Below are positions 47,337-56,223 of a DNA stretch of 64,000 nt, one piece after another (within the stretch, counting starts at the first letter, position 1; every line of letters begins with the position of its first letter). This DNA comes from Roseateles aquatilis (GTDB taxonomy: Bacteria > Pseudomonadota > Gammaproteobacteria > Burkholderiales > Burkholderiaceae_C). The notes under the pieces are model-generated. The model made no database searches. It was not told the DNA's origin and was given only the letters and a program-made list of their open reading frames with translations. Location: assembly GCF_002205645.1 (NCBI RefSeq), contig NZ_NIOF01000005.1:186001-250000 (forward strand), in the 5' to 3' direction. The translations under genes and the position numbers were made by a program.

Positions 47337-48779
47337 ATGGCTGACGACCAACCCCCGCGCCCTTCGATCCCCCCAGCCGCCGCCTCCGAAGGGGCGGCCG
47401 TGACTCCGGAGGCGCACCGTCCTGCGGATGAGCATCGAGAGCCGGACTTCATCTCCGCCGTTCGGGAAGACCTGACCGACTGGCGGCAGTGGCTGTCGCG
47501 CGCGGTGGTGCTGGCTTTCGCCGTCGCGGCGGGTCTGGCGGTGGTGCTGTTCACCTGGGTCAGCGATCAGGCGATCGCGGCCTTCGCCGCGATGCGTGCC
47601 TGGTCTCCGTGGGCGCCGTTGGTGTGGACGCCTTGCTGCACGGCGGCCCTGGTCTGGATCACCCGCCGCTACGCGCCCGGCGCCGGCGGCTCCGGCATTC
47701 CTCAGGTGATGGCCGCGTTGTCGTCGCGAGTACCGGCGGACAAGCAGGGGCTTTTCGTCTCCTTGCGCCTGAGCGTTTCCAAGCTGCTGCTGGTCTCCGG
47801 CGGGCTGCTGGGAGGACTGGCGATCGGCCGGGAAGGTCCATCGGTCCAGATCGCGGCGGGCGTGATGCAGCACGCGCAGCGCTGGTTGCCGCGACGCTCG
47901 CCGCTGAACCATGACGGACTCCTCGTGGCCGGCGGTGCGGCGGGCATTGCCGCGGCATTCAACGCGCCGCTCGCGGGCGTCATGTTCGCCATCGAGGAGC
48001 TGACCCGCAAGATCGAGCAGCGCAGCAGCGGCCTCATCATCGCGTCCATCGTGCTGTCGGGGCTGATGGCGGTCTCGGTGTTCGGCAACGCCAGTTACTT
48101 CGGCCGCCTGCGCGTCGATCATCTGACCTGGGCCCACTTGCTGCCGGGCCTGTTGACCGCCATTGGATGCGGCCTGGCTGGCGGCGTGTTCTCCCGGTTG
48201 CTCCAGCGCAGCCTGCTTGGCGGCAACGACCGGTTCAGCCGCTGGCGGGCCCGCTTCCCGGTGCGCTTCGCCTTCGCGTGCGGCGTGGCCATCGCGGTGC
48301 TCGGACTGGTGAGCCACGGCGCCACGGACGGGAGCGGGTACGACTACACGCGCGGCCTGGTGGAGGGCCACCTGGACCTGCCCGTGCTCTACGTGACCCT
48401 GCGCATCGTGGCCACCTGGCTGGCGGTGTGGTCCGGGGTCCCCGGCGGCATCTTCGCGCCGTCCCTGGCGATCGGCGCGGGCATCGGCAGCGACATCGCG
48501 CAGCTCACGTCCACCACGGAAGGGGCCGCGGCCCTGATCGCCATTGGGATGACGGCGTTCCTGGCGGCGGTGACGCAGGCGCCGGTCACCGCCTTCATCA
48601 TCGTGATGGAGATGGTCGACGGGCATTCGATGGTGTTGAGCCTCATGGCCGCGGCACTGCTGGCGAGCCTGGTGTCGCGCTGGATCAGCGTGCCGATCTA
48701 TCACCGGCTGGCGCTGGCTCAGCTCGCGCGGTTGCCGTCGACGGAAGCGGCGCGGTCCGACTTGAAACGATCGCCGTAG
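47337..48779 (+). CDS. CLC-type chloride channel/antiporter
   Basis: 480-residue membrane protein of the CLC family with 10 or more hydrophobic helices after a polar, Pro-rich head (1-45). The chloride-site motifs are intact: GSGIP, GREGP with the gating glutamate, and GIFAPSL. The Glu-Glu after NAPLAGVMFAIEE matches the position of the proton glutamate in E. coli ClcA, so proton-coupled exchange is likely. The ATG at 47337 is chosen; ribosome-binding signal is weak. It is monocistronic and converges on the DUF2939 gene. Confidence 0.93.
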   Translation: MADDQPPRPSIPPAAASEGAAVTPEAHRPADEHREPDFISAVREDLTDWRQWLSRAVVLAFAVAAGLAVVLFTWVSDQAIAAFAAMRAWSPWAPLVWTPCCTAALVWITRRYAPGAGGSGIPQVMAALSSRVPADKQGLFVSLRLSVSKLLLVSGGLLGGLAIGREGPSVQIAAGVMQHAQRWLPRRSPLNHDGLLVAGGAAGIAAAFNAPLAGVMFAIEELTRKIEQRSSGLIIASIVLSGLMAVSVFGNASYFGRLRVDHLTWAHLLPGLLTAIGCGLAGGVFSRLLQRSLLGGNDRFSRWRARFPVRFAFACGVAIAVLGLVSHGATDGSGYDYTRGLVEGHLDLPVLYVTLRIVATWLAVWSGVPGGIFAPSLAIGAGIGSDIAQLTSTTEGAAALIAIGMTAFLAAVTQAPVTAFIIVMEMVDGHSMVLSLMAAALLASLVSRWISVPIYHRLALAQLARLPSTEAARSDLKRSP

Positions 48780-48833
48780 GAGCGGGGTGGCGATCCGACA
48801 GCGTGGGGCTCTCTTCGGCGGCAGCGGGATCGC

Positions 48834-49430
48834 TCAGAGCGCCGGCAATCGAATCTCGGTGAGCTGCCAATTGGCAAAGCCGCGGCGCTCGAAGACCAAT
48901 CCGGTGCGGCGTTCTTCGGGCTGGTCGGCGCGGCGAGCGTACAGGGTGAGCTTGTCGACGCCCTGGCGTTCGATCGTCCAGATGGGCTCGCGCCGCTGCG
49001 CGCTGGCGCTGTCGTCGGGCGCGGGGGTGGCGTCCGGCTCTTGCGGAGACGCCTGACGATCGCCTTTGCGCCTGGGCATCAACTGGCCCTCCTGCATCAG
49101 ACGCATGACCGACTCGGGACGCACGAATGCATCAACCATGCGGTCCGTCATTGCCATCGCGAATAGGGAGCCCAATGCGGCGCCCGCCCTGGCGAGGTCG
49201 TTGTTTGGCGAAGAGCGCTCCGCCACCTTGCTTTCCACCGCGGCAGCGAGTTGCTCCTTCAGGCTCTCGCGCAGTCGGGGGTAGTCGACGTGGTCGTTGA
49301 AGGCGGCGGCATCACCGGACTTCGCGGCGGAACGCATCTGATGAATGGCCAGGACCGGGGACCAGTACCAGTAGGCGGCCAACCCGACGACGACTGCCGC
49401 GATGGCGGCGGCGAATCCGTTGCGTTTCAT
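48834..49430 (-). CDS. DUF2939 family membrane protein
   Basis: 198-residue protein of the DUF2939 family, function unknown. One N-terminal hydrophobic span (about 6-24, ending AAYWYWSP) leads to the conserved opening LAIHQMRSAAKSGDAAAFNDHVDYPRLRESLKEQL, a helical region and a beta-rich C-terminal segment (IWTIERQGVDKLTLYAR, GLVFERRGFANWQLTEIRLP). It is probably anchored in the inner membrane facing the periplasm. It stands between the convergent CLC gene and glmS on the same strand, 131 bases downstream of the glmS stop. Confidence 0.85.
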   Translation of the reverse strand: MKRNGFAAAIAAVVVGLAAYWYWSPVLAIHQMRSAAKSGDAAAFNDHVDYPRLRESLKEQLAAAVESKVAERSSPNNDLARAGAALGSLFAMAMTDRMVDAFVRPESVMRLMQEGQLMPRRKGDRQASPQEPDATPAPDDSASAQRREPIWTIERQGVDKLTLYARRADQPEERRTGLVFERRGFANWQLTEIRLPAL

Positions 49431-49561
49431 TTCGGGAGCGCTGCTTTCGATGAATCAACGGGGACGATGCGGATGGCACGGCCGCTGGCGGTGCATGGCT
49501 GAACGGGGTGCGGGGATCTCGTTCAGCCAGTTTCCGTTGTCACCCTCGCGGCCATGGCGGA

Positions 49562-51436
49562 TCACTCCACCGTCACACTCTTCGCCAGATTCCGCGGCTT
49601 ATCCACGTCTGTGCCTCGCGCGCAGGCCGTGTGATACGCCAGCAACTGCAACGGCACCGTATGGAGGATCGGGCTCAGCGCGCCATAGTGTTCCGGCATC
49701 CGAATGACATGCAGCCCCGGCTCGCTCTCGATCTTCGTATCCCCGTCGGCGAAGACAAACAGCTCCCCACCCCGCGCCCTCACCTCCTGCATGTTGCTCT
49801 TGAGCTTCTCCAGCAGCGTGTCATTCGGCGCCACCGTCACCACCGGCATTTGCGCCGTCACCAGCGCCAACGGCCCGTGCTTCAGCTCCCCGGCGGGATA
49901 CGCCTCCGCATGGATGTAGCTGATCTCTTTCAGCTTCAACGCGCCTTCCAATGCGATCGGGTAATGCAACCCACGCCCCAGGAACAGCGCGTTCTCTTTC
50001 CGCGCGAAGTCCTCGCTCCACGCGATCACCTGCGGCTCCAGCGCCAGCACCGCCTGCACCGCCACCGGCAGATGCCGCAACGCCTTGAGGTGCTCGGCCT
50101 CCTGCTCCTCGCTCAAGAATCCGCGCGTCTGCGCCAACGCCAGCGTCAGCAGGAACAGCCCCACCAGCTGCGTCGTGAACGCCTTCGTCGACGCGACGCC
50201 GATCTCCGCGCCGGCCCGCGTGATGTACGACAGCGCGCACTCCCGCACCATCGCGCTCGTCGAGACGTTGCACACCGTCAGCGTATGCAGCATCCCCAAT
50301 GACCGCGCGTGTTTCAGCGCGGCCAGCGTGTCCGCCGTCTCGCCGCTCTGGCTGATCGTCACGACCAGCGTGCGCGGATTGGGCACGCTGTCGCGATAGC
50401 GGTACTCGCTGGCGATCTCCACGCTGGTGGGGATCTTGGCGATGCTCTCCAGCCAGTACTTGGCCGTCGACCCCGCGTAATAGCTGGTGCCGCACGCCAG
50501 GATCAGCACCGAGTCGATCTCCTTGAACACGCGGTACGCGCCGTCGCCGAACAGCTCCGGACTGATGCCCGTCACCGCGTCCAGCGTGTTGGCGATCGCC
50601 ACCGGCTGCTCGAAGATCTCCTTCTGCATGTAATGCCGGTAGGGGCCCAGTTCCGCCGCGCCGCTGTGCGCGTGCACGGTCTTCACTTCGCGCTCGACAT
50701 TGAGGAAGCGCCCGGTCGCCGCGTCGCGGCTGCTGATCCAGAAACGGCCCAGCTGAAGGTCGACGACGTCGCCCTCTTCCAGGTAGACGATCTGATCGGT
50801 CACGCCCGCCAGCGCCATCGCGTCCGACGCCAGGAAATGCGCGCCGGCGTACTCGTCGCGGCCCACGCCCAGCACCAGCGGCGACCCCTCGCGGGCGCCG
50901 ATCACGCGGTTCGGCTCGTCGCGATGGAACACCGCGATCGCGTAGGCGCCGCGCAGTTGCGTGATCGCTTGCTGCACCGCCTCGAGCAGGTCGCCGTGGT
51001 AATGCAGGTCGACCAGGTGCGCGATGACCTCGGTGTCGGTCTGGCTGTGGAAGACGTAGCCGCGCGACTTCAACTCGGCGCGCAGCTCGTCATGGTTCTC
51101 GATGATGCCGTTGTGGACCAGCGCCACGCGGCCCGGCTGCAGGTGCGCGTCGGCGCCGGGGCCATGCGAGAAGTGCGGGTGGGCGTTGTGCACCGCCGGC
51201 GCGCCGTGCGTCGCCCAGCGCGTGTGCGCGATGCCGGTGCCGGCCGCCACGCCGTCCTGCGCGGCCAGCGCCTGCAGTTCGGAGACCCGTGAGGTGCTGC
51301 GCGCCCGGCGCAATTGCCCGTCCTGGTGGACCGCCACGCCGCAGGAGTCATACCCGCGGTACTCGAGCCGCTTCAGGCCCTCGATCAGGATGGGAACGAT
51401 GTCCTTCTGGCTGACGGCGCCGACGATGCCACACAT
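49562..51436 (-). CDS. glmS: Glutamine-fructose-6-phosphate aminotransferase (isomerizing)
   Basis: 624-residue cytoplasmic enzyme making glucosamine-6-phosphate from fructose-6-phosphate and glutamine, the first step of UDP-GlcNAc synthesis for peptidoglycan and lipopolysaccharide. The N-terminal amidotransferase uses Cys2 (MCGIVGAVS) and contains THTRWATHG-like and [12 protein letters not shown] segments; two SIS sugar-isomerase domains follow ([17 protein letters not shown]), ending in the usual LAKSVTVE. An insertion around residues 85-95 ([14 protein letters not shown]) makes it slightly longer than E. coli GlmS. GGGGAGAT precedes the ATG. It is divergent from the Lrp gene. Confidence 0.97.
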   Translation of the reverse strand: MCGIVGAVSQKDIVPILIEGLKRLEYRGYDSCGVAVHQDGQLRRARSTSRVSELQALAAQDGVAAGTGIAHTRWATHGAPAVHNAHPHFSHGPGADAHLQPGRVALVHNGIIENHDELRAELKSRGYVFHSQTDTEVIAHLVDLHYHGDLLEAVQQAITQLRGAYAIAVFHRDEPNRVIGAREGSPLVLGVGRDEYAGAHFLASDAMALAGVTDQIVYLEEGDVVDLQLGRFWISSRDAATGRFLNVEREVKTVHAHSGAAELGPYRHYMQKEIFEQPVAIANTLDAVTGISPELFGDGAYRVFKEIDSVLILACGTSYYAGSTAKYWLESIAKIPTSVEIASEYRYRDSVPNPRTLVVTISQSGETADTLAALKHARSLGMLHTLTVCNVSTSAMVRECALSYITRAGAEIGVASTKAFTTQLVGLFLLTLALAQTRGFLSEEQEAEHLKALRHLPVAVQAVLALEPQVIAWSEDFARKENALFLGRGLHYPIALEGALKLKEISYIHAEAYPAGELKHGPLALVTAQMPVVTVAPNDTLLEKLKSNMQEVRARGGELFVFADGDTKIESEPGLHVIRMPEHYGALSPILHTVPLQLLAYHTACARGTDVDKPRNLAKSVTVE

Positions 51437-51539
51437 GTTGATCTCCCCAAGGGTTCGGAAAAATTGCGAATGACGGAATGCTAGGGACCTCGGTCAGATC
51501 AATGCTTTCAAATTACACAGCCATGTGAACGATTCTCTC

Positions 51540-51582
51540 AACATGGTGTTTAATCCGTTGAATCTTTCATTCACACCATGTT
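51540..51582. promoter_or_regulatory. Perfect 10-bp inverted repeat over the Lrp start
   Basis: AACATGGTGT (51540-51549) and ACACCATGTT (51573-51582) are perfect complements 23 bases apart. The right arm covers the first possible Lrp start codon (51578). A related word, ACAGCCATGTGAAC, begins at 51517. The arrangement fits autoregulatory Lrp/AsnC sites between lrp and glmS. Confidence 0.5.
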
Positions 51583-52069
51583 TATGGAATCTTCTATCAC
51601 CCTGGACGCCATCGACTTGCGGGTGCTGGACCTGCTGCAGCAGGACGCCTCGCTGTCCAACCAGGCGCTTGCGGAACGCGCGCATGTCTCGCCCGCGACC
51701 TGCCTGCGTCGCGTGCGGCGGCTGGTGGAGGCCGGCGTGATCGAGAAGCAGGTCGCGATCCTGTCGCCGGAGAAGCTCGGCGCGGGCCTGTCGGCGCTGG
51801 TGGAGATCACGCTCGATCGCCAGGGCGCGGAGCATCTGGACGCGTTCGAGGCCATGGCCGTCGCGGCGCCCGAGGTGCAGCAGTGCTGGCGCGTCGCGCC
51901 GGGGCCGGACTTCGTCCTGGTGCTGCAGGTGCCGGACATGCCGGCGTATCACGCGCTGGTGCAGCGGCTGTTCACGCAGCACGCCAACGTCCGCAACGTG
52001 AAGGCCTTCTTCAGCGTGAAGCGCGCGAAGTTCGAGCCGCGCCTGGCCCTCCCGGCGGCGCGGACTTGA
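51578..52069 (+). CDS. Lrp/AsnC-family transcriptional regulator
   Basis: 163-residue regulator with an N-terminal helix-turn-helix (about 10-60; DLLQQDASLSNQALAERAHVSPATCLRRVRRLVEAGVI) and a C-terminal RAM/AsnC ligand-binding, oligomerising domain (about 70-150). It probably senses an amino acid. ATG codons at 51578 and 51584 are both possible; the first lies inside an inverted-repeat arm. It is divergent from glmS, a gene order seen in related bacteria, and converges on rlmI. Confidence 0.93.
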   Translation: MFMESSITLDAIDLRVLDLLQQDASLSNQALAERAHVSPATCLRRVRRLVEAGVIEKQVAILSPEKLGAGLSALVEITLDRQGAEHLDAFEAMAVAAPEVQQCWRVAPGPDFVLVLQVPDMPAYHALVQRLFTQHANVRNVKAFFSVKRAKFEPRLALPAART

Positions 52070-52108
52070 ACGTCGCGGCCTTCATCGCGCCCCTCGTCGC
52101 GGAGGTCT

Positions 52109-53290
52109 TCAGCGCTTGAGGATCAGCAGGCCCTTGAGGTATTCGCCCTCGGGGAAGTAGAGGGTCTGCGGATGGTCCGGCGTCGCGCCGACACGATCCA
52201 GGATGAGACCGTCCACGCCCGCGTCCATGCCGGCGCCGGCGACGATCTTGTGGAACAGCTCCGGCCCCACGCCGCCCGAGCACGAGAACGTGAACAGCAG
52301 GCCGCCCGGCTTCAGCAGCATCAGGCCCAGGCGGTTGATGTCCTTGTAGGCCCGCGCTGCGCGCTCCGCATGCGCGGCGGTGGGCGCGAACTTGGGCGGA
52401 TCCAGCACGATCGCGTCGAAGCTGCGGCCCTGCTTGAGCAGGTCGCGCAGCGTGTGGTTGACGTCGGCATCGAGCGCCGTGTGCCGGGCCGGATCGAAGC
52501 CGTTGAGCGCCACGTGCGCCGTCGCCCGGGCCAGCGACGGCCCCGAGGAGTCCACGCTGACGACCTCCGTCGCGCCGCCCGCCAGCGCCGCCACCGAGAA
52601 GCCGCCCGTGTAGCTGTAGCAGTTCAGCACCGACTGGCAGCCGTAGTGCCGCACGACATCGGCGAATTTCTTCCGGTTGTCCCGCTGATCCAGGTAGTAG
52701 CCGGTCTTGTGGCCTTCGGCGACGTCGAGGCTGAGCTTCCAGTCGTTCTCGGCGATGACGACCTCGGTGTCGCCCTCGCCGCGCAGCCAGCCAGTGACGG
52801 GCTGCAGGCCCTCCAGCGTGCGCACGTTGGCGTCGGAGCGTTCGTAGAGGCGCGTCAGGCAGGTGGCTTCGAGCAGCAGGTCGGCGATGACGTTCTTGAA
52901 GCGCTCGGTGCCGGTGGACAGGAACTGCGCGCTGAGCGTGTCGCCGTAGCGGTCGACGATCAGGCCGGGCAGGCCGTCGGCCTCGCCGTGGATCAGTCGG
53001 ACCGCATCCGAGGCGATCGGCATGCGCGCGCGCAGCGCGATGGCCGCGGCGATCCTGCGCTGGAAGAAGGCCGCGTCGATGCGTTCATGCTCGTCGAAGC
53101 TCCAGGCGCGCACGCGGATCATCGATTCCGGGCTGTAGGAAGCCCAGCACAAGAACTGGCCCTCGGCGGACTCGACACGCACGGTTTCGCCCGCGTCGGC
53201 CTTGCCCTTCTCGATCGAACCCTGGAACACCCAAGGGTGCCGGCGCAACAGCGAGCGGTCCTTGCCCGCGCGGAGACGAATCACTTTCAT
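52109..53290 (-). CDS. rlmI: 23S rRNA (cytosine) methyltransferase, RlmI type
   Basis: 393-residue class I methyltransferase with an N-terminal PUA RNA-binding domain (1-75; LRRHPWVFQGSIEKG) and a Rossmann domain: YYLDQRDNRKKF, motif I VLNCYSYTGGFSVAALAGG, ribose-binding SVDSSGPSLARA, and LDPPKF as the DPPxF catalytic motif. RlmI makes 5-methylcytosine at position 1962 of 23S rRNA in E. coli; the same role is likely here, though paralogues exist. The ATG at 53290 starts directly before the PUA domain. It ends 39 bases from the convergent Lrp gene. Confidence 0.9.
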   Translation of the reverse strand: MKVIRLRAGKDRSLLRRHPWVFQGSIEKGKADAGETVRVESAEGQFLCWASYSPESMIRVRAWSFDEHERIDAAFFQRRIAAAIALRARMPIASDAVRLIHGEADGLPGLIVDRYGDTLSAQFLSTGTERFKNVIADLLLEATCLTRLYERSDANVRTLEGLQPVTGWLRGEGDTEVVIAENDWKLSLDVAEGHKTGYYLDQRDNRKKFADVVRHYGCQSVLNCYSYTGGFSVAALAGGATEVVSVDSSGPSLARATAHVALNGFDPARHTALDADVNHTLRDLLKQGRSFDAIVLDPPKFAPTAAHAERAARAYKDINRLGLMLLKPGGLLFTFSCSGGVGPELFHKIVAGAGMDAGVDGLILDRVGATPDHPQTLYFPEGEYLKGLLILKR

Positions 53291-53319
53291 GGGGCGGGAT
53301 TGTCCTTGATGGCGACCGC

Positions 53320-54504
53320 TCAGTCTTCGCCGGGCCCCTGCACCTGTCGCGGCACCGGCGGCCACGTGCCGTTCTTGCGGCGTTGATCGAACCACCGGTG
53401 CATCGCGGCGTCCTGCACGGCGTACTCGCCGCGGGCGGACTTCCAGACCAGCACCGGCGTGCGCCCACGCAGCGACTCGAGAGCCCGCTGAGTCATGCCG
53501 ACGTTGACGGGTTGCGCCAGCAGCTCGCCGTAGAAGCGCAGCGCATCAGCGTCGAACGCGCGGAAGCGTCCGCCCATGTCCAGCATCCGCCACAGCACGA
53601 CCTGCTCGATGGGCTTGAGGCCCAGGAAGGCGGACTCCATCTCTTCCTCGTCCCTGCGCGAATGCTCGGAAGCGGCGCTCAGCAGGGCGTCCTCGAAGTG
53701 TTCTTGAATCCCCGAGAAGGGGCTCAGCACCGCACCCAGCGTCGTCATGAAGAGCTGCGGGCGATGTCCGATGGCGTCGAATGCCTGTTGGAGCGCCGCT
53801 TGGTCCACCGGTGCCAGCAACGGTCGCTGCGCTTCGACCAGGGATGCGACATGTGCGATGAAGTCGGAGCCCAGCGGCGGCATCCGTTGCACCTGCGATC
53901 CGAAGAACGGCGCCGCATTCGAGTTGACCAGCCGCGTGAGCTTGTCGCGGTCGGAGCCGGACATCACCAGCATCAAGTTGACCGCGTCACGGCTGTTCAG
54001 TTGATCGCGAGCCGACTTCAGCGACGTCATCGCCACCTCGCCCCGCTCACTGGTCAGCGCTTGCTGCGCCTCGTCGATGATCAGCGCGACGGGCTTGCCC
54101 GAGGTTTCATGAAGCGCGCGCAACGCGTCGACCAGCGTCAGGCCGTCCAGCCGGCCGATCTTGCTCGTGTCCACCTGCAGCCAACCCGCGAGGCTGAGCT
54201 TGTCCAGGCCCGCCTTCTTCGCCGCGCGCGCGACCAGGCCGAGCTGCGGCTCCAGGGCCTTGCCGATGGCATCCGCGATGACGGTCGCCGGATCGCGGCC
54301 GGTGTCTTCCCACAGATCCGTGTAGACCACCACCACGCCCTGCGCCTCCAGCGCGGGCTTGAGGTCGCTCTGCAGGAAGGTCGATTTGCCTGTACGTCGA
54401 GGTCCGGAAAGGAACAGTCCGTTGTGGGCATCGCCGAACAGCGTCCTGCCCATCAGCGCCGGCACCATCTGCAGGGCCAACTCGGTGCGGGGGAAGGAGA
54501 TCAT
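53320..54504 (-). CDS. AAA/STAND-like ATPase with C-terminal winged-helix region
   Basis: 394-residue ATP-binding protein. Walker A is GPRRTGKS (34-41), Walker B is ALIIDEAQ (about 135-142), and a sensor-like LMLVMSGSDRDKL follows, as in the archaeal-type AAA/STAND ATPases often found singly in bacterial chromosomes. The C-terminal 110 residues (LKPIEQVVLWRMLDMGG, VGMTQRALESLRGRTPVLVW) look like a winged helix. Function is unknown; some relatives belong to toxin or defence modules. Start ATG 54504 is preferred over an in-frame TTG at 54519. Two palindromes lie directly upstream. The rlmI gene begins 30 bases after its stop on the same strand. Confidence 0.8.
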   Translation of the reverse strand: MISFPRTELALQMVPALMGRTLFGDAHNGLFLSGPRRTGKSTFLQSDLKPALEAQGVVVVYTDLWEDTGRDPATVIADAIGKALEPQLGLVARAAKKAGLDKLSLAGWLQVDTSKIGRLDGLTLVDALRALHETSGKPVALIIDEAQQALTSERGEVAMTSLKSARDQLNSRDAVNLMLVMSGSDRDKLTRLVNSNAAPFFGSQVQRMPPLGSDFIAHVASLVEAQRPLLAPVDQAALQQAFDAIGHRPQLFMTTLGAVLSPFSGIQEHFEDALLSAASEHSRRDEEEMESAFLGLKPIEQVVLWRMLDMGGRFRAFDADALRFYGELLAQPVNVGMTQRALESLRGRTPVLVWKSARGEYAVQDAAMHRWFDQRRKNGTWPPVPRQVQGPGED

Positions 54505-54519
54505 CGTTTTATCGACCAA

Positions 54520-54557
54520 TTATCGCGAAAGCGATAATTTATCGGTCTCGCCGATAA
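54520..54557. promoter_or_regulatory. Two adjacent palindromes upstream of the AAA ATPase gene
   Basis: TTATCGC-GAAA-GCGATAA (54520-54537) and TTATCGG-TCTCG-CCGATAA (54539-54557) are perfect 7-bp inverted repeats one base apart; another TTATCG half-site (54509-54514) follows towards the gene. The stretch is strikingly AT-rich for this genome. It is probably an operator overlapping the promoter and translation start region. Confidence 0.65.
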
Positions 54558-54595
54558 AACTCAATAATTCGTCCCGATCAGGGGCAGGCCCGCGG

Positions 54596-54651
54596 CCTCA
54601 CCGCCTCACCGCCTCACCGCCTCACCGCCTCACCGCCTCACCGCCGGCCCC
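54596..54651. repeat. 8-bp tandem repeat CCTCACCG x7 across a stop codon
   Basis: Seven perfect CCTCACCG units lie at 54596-54651. The stop codon of the large outer-membrane-like gene (54630-54632) lies inside the array. Because the unit is not a multiple of three, unit gain or loss alters the reading frame near the C-terminus. Confidence 0.95.
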
Positions 54652-56210
54652 AACGTCCCGAACGCCCACCCGATGTTCAAGCTCACCACCGGCGTGCTGT
54701 GCTTGTCGCCGCCGAGCGCCTTCCACTGGCCGACGCCGACCTTGATGCGCAGCCGGTCCTGCTTGCCGGTGCCTTCCCACTGGGCCCAGACCTCGCCCTG
54801 CGACACCGCGCCGCCGCCGACGGACACACCGCCGCCGCCCGCCGCGCCGACCAGTGCTTCCGCGCCCACCCGCACGCCGCTGAACTTCGGCGACTGCGCG
54901 CCGAGGCCGAACATGCCGTAGGAGAACGCGCCCGCCTTGCCCAGCGCCGCGCTGCCCGCCTGCGCCGTGCCGTACCACGGGCCGCCGAAGTCCCGCGTCA
55001 TGCCCAGCCCCAGGCCGGTCACGGCCTCGCGCGTGCCGTCCTTGAAGACGAACTCCTTGAAGCGCGGCATGCTCAGATACCAGCTCTGCGCGCGGATCGT
55101 GCCGGACTCCAGCGGCGGGCTGTTCAGCATGCGCGAGGCCTTCTCCAGCGGCAACGCCAGCGACCCCCGCACCTGGAAGGATTCGTAATGGCCCCAGGGC
55201 GCCCGCATGTAGCCGGCGTCCAGCCGCAGCGTCGGCCCCCATGGCGTGATCCAGCGCATCGTCGGGCCCGCGCGCACCAGCCAGCCGCCGCCCGTGTCCA
55301 TGTCGCCGCCGCCGCCCAGGCCGGCCGAGATCTGCCCGCCGATGCGGAAGCGCTCGCTGCCGATGCCCCAGTCCTGGCCGGCGTTGGCCAGGATCTCCAT
55401 GTAGCCGTCATGTCCGCCCGAAGCAGCGCCAGACGCCTCCAGCCCCCACCACGACGAGCCGTTGCCGAAGTACTGCCGCAGGTCGCCGCCGGCCTTGCCC
55501 TTGCGGCTCGTCAGCGGGACGCCACCGCGAGTGCGGCTGTTGCCGCGCGGCTTCTCGAGGCCCGCGCTCAGCGCGATCTCGTCGAAACCCATGCCGGTGC
55601 GGTCGCCCGCGCGGCCCGACGAGCCCGAGTCGCTCGGCGCGAAGCTCAGGAAACGGTCCATCCGGCCGATCGTCAGCGCGACGCTGGTGTCCTTGATGTT
55701 GCCGTTGCCGTTGGGAAAGGCGACGTGCGCCACGCCGACCCCGGCGTACCAGTTGCCGAATTCACCGCGCAGCGACAGCTCGGGGCGCAGCATCAGGCCC
55801 CCGCCGGCGCGGATCTTGTCCGAGCTCACGCCGCCGCCGGCGCCCGCGTACAGGCTGGCCGCCACGTGCCAGTCCTGCGCCACGCGGAAGCGCCGCTGCA
55901 GGTTGAAGCCGACCGTGAACAGGCCGCCGAACTCGCCCTTCGCCGCGCCGTAGGCGGCCGGGCCCAGACCCCAGTCCTCGTTGATCGCGACCATGTAATG
56001 CGCGCCCAGCAAGGCCGTGCCCTGCCCGGTGGGCATCTTGAGCGGCGTCCAGTTGAGCTCGAACGCGGCGGGCCGGCTGTCGGTGGCGGTGATCACCTTG
56101 TCCGGATCGCTGGTCGAGGACGTCTGCGCCTGCGCGCCGGCCGCCAGCAGGGCCGAACAGAGCAGCAAGGGACGGGAGGGGAACGGAGAGGTCGTGGAGA
56201 AACGAGGCAT
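54630..56210 (-). CDS. Large outer-membrane beta-barrel-like protein
   Basis: 526-residue exported protein. The signal peptide (1-28, ending GAQAQ) is followed by long stretches of alternating residues rich in Gly, aromatic residues and turns (LFTVGFNLQRRFRVAQDWHVAASLYAG, RIGGQISAGLGGGGDMDTGGGWLVRAG, LRLDAGYMRAPWGHYESFQVRGSLALPL), typical of a large outer-membrane barrel. Near the C-terminus are many Gly repeats and VVSLNIGWAFGTLGP, a barrel-like last strand. Function is unknown. The last residues are encoded by an 8-bp tandem repeat. It starts 14 bases from the end of xerC on the same strand. Confidence 0.65.
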   Translation of the reverse strand: MPRFSTTSPFPSRPLLLCSALLAAGAQAQTSSTSDPDKVITATDSRPAAFELNWTPLKMPTGQGTALLGAHYMVAINEDWGLGPAAYGAAKGEFGGLFTVGFNLQRRFRVAQDWHVAASLYAGAGGGVSSDKIRAGGGLMLRPELSLRGEFGNWYAGVGVAHVAFPNGNGNIKDTSVALTIGRMDRFLSFAPSDSGSSGRAGDRTGMGFDEIALSAGLEKPRGNSRTRGGVPLTSRKGKAGGDLRQYFGNGSSWWGLEASGAASGGHDGYMEILANAGQDWGIGSERFRIGGQISAGLGGGGDMDTGGGWLVRAGPTMRWITPWGPTLRLDAGYMRAPWGHYESFQVRGSLALPLEKASRMLNSPPLESGTIRAQSWYLSMPRFKEFVFKDGTREAVTGLGLGMTRDFGGPWYGTAQAGSAALGKAGAFSYGMFGLGAQSPKFSGVRVGAEALVGAAGGGGVSVGGGAVSQGEVWAQWEGTGKQDRLRIKVGVGQWKALGGDKHSTPVVSLNIGWAFGTLGPAVRR

Positions 56211-56223
56211 CGAGGACAGTCGG

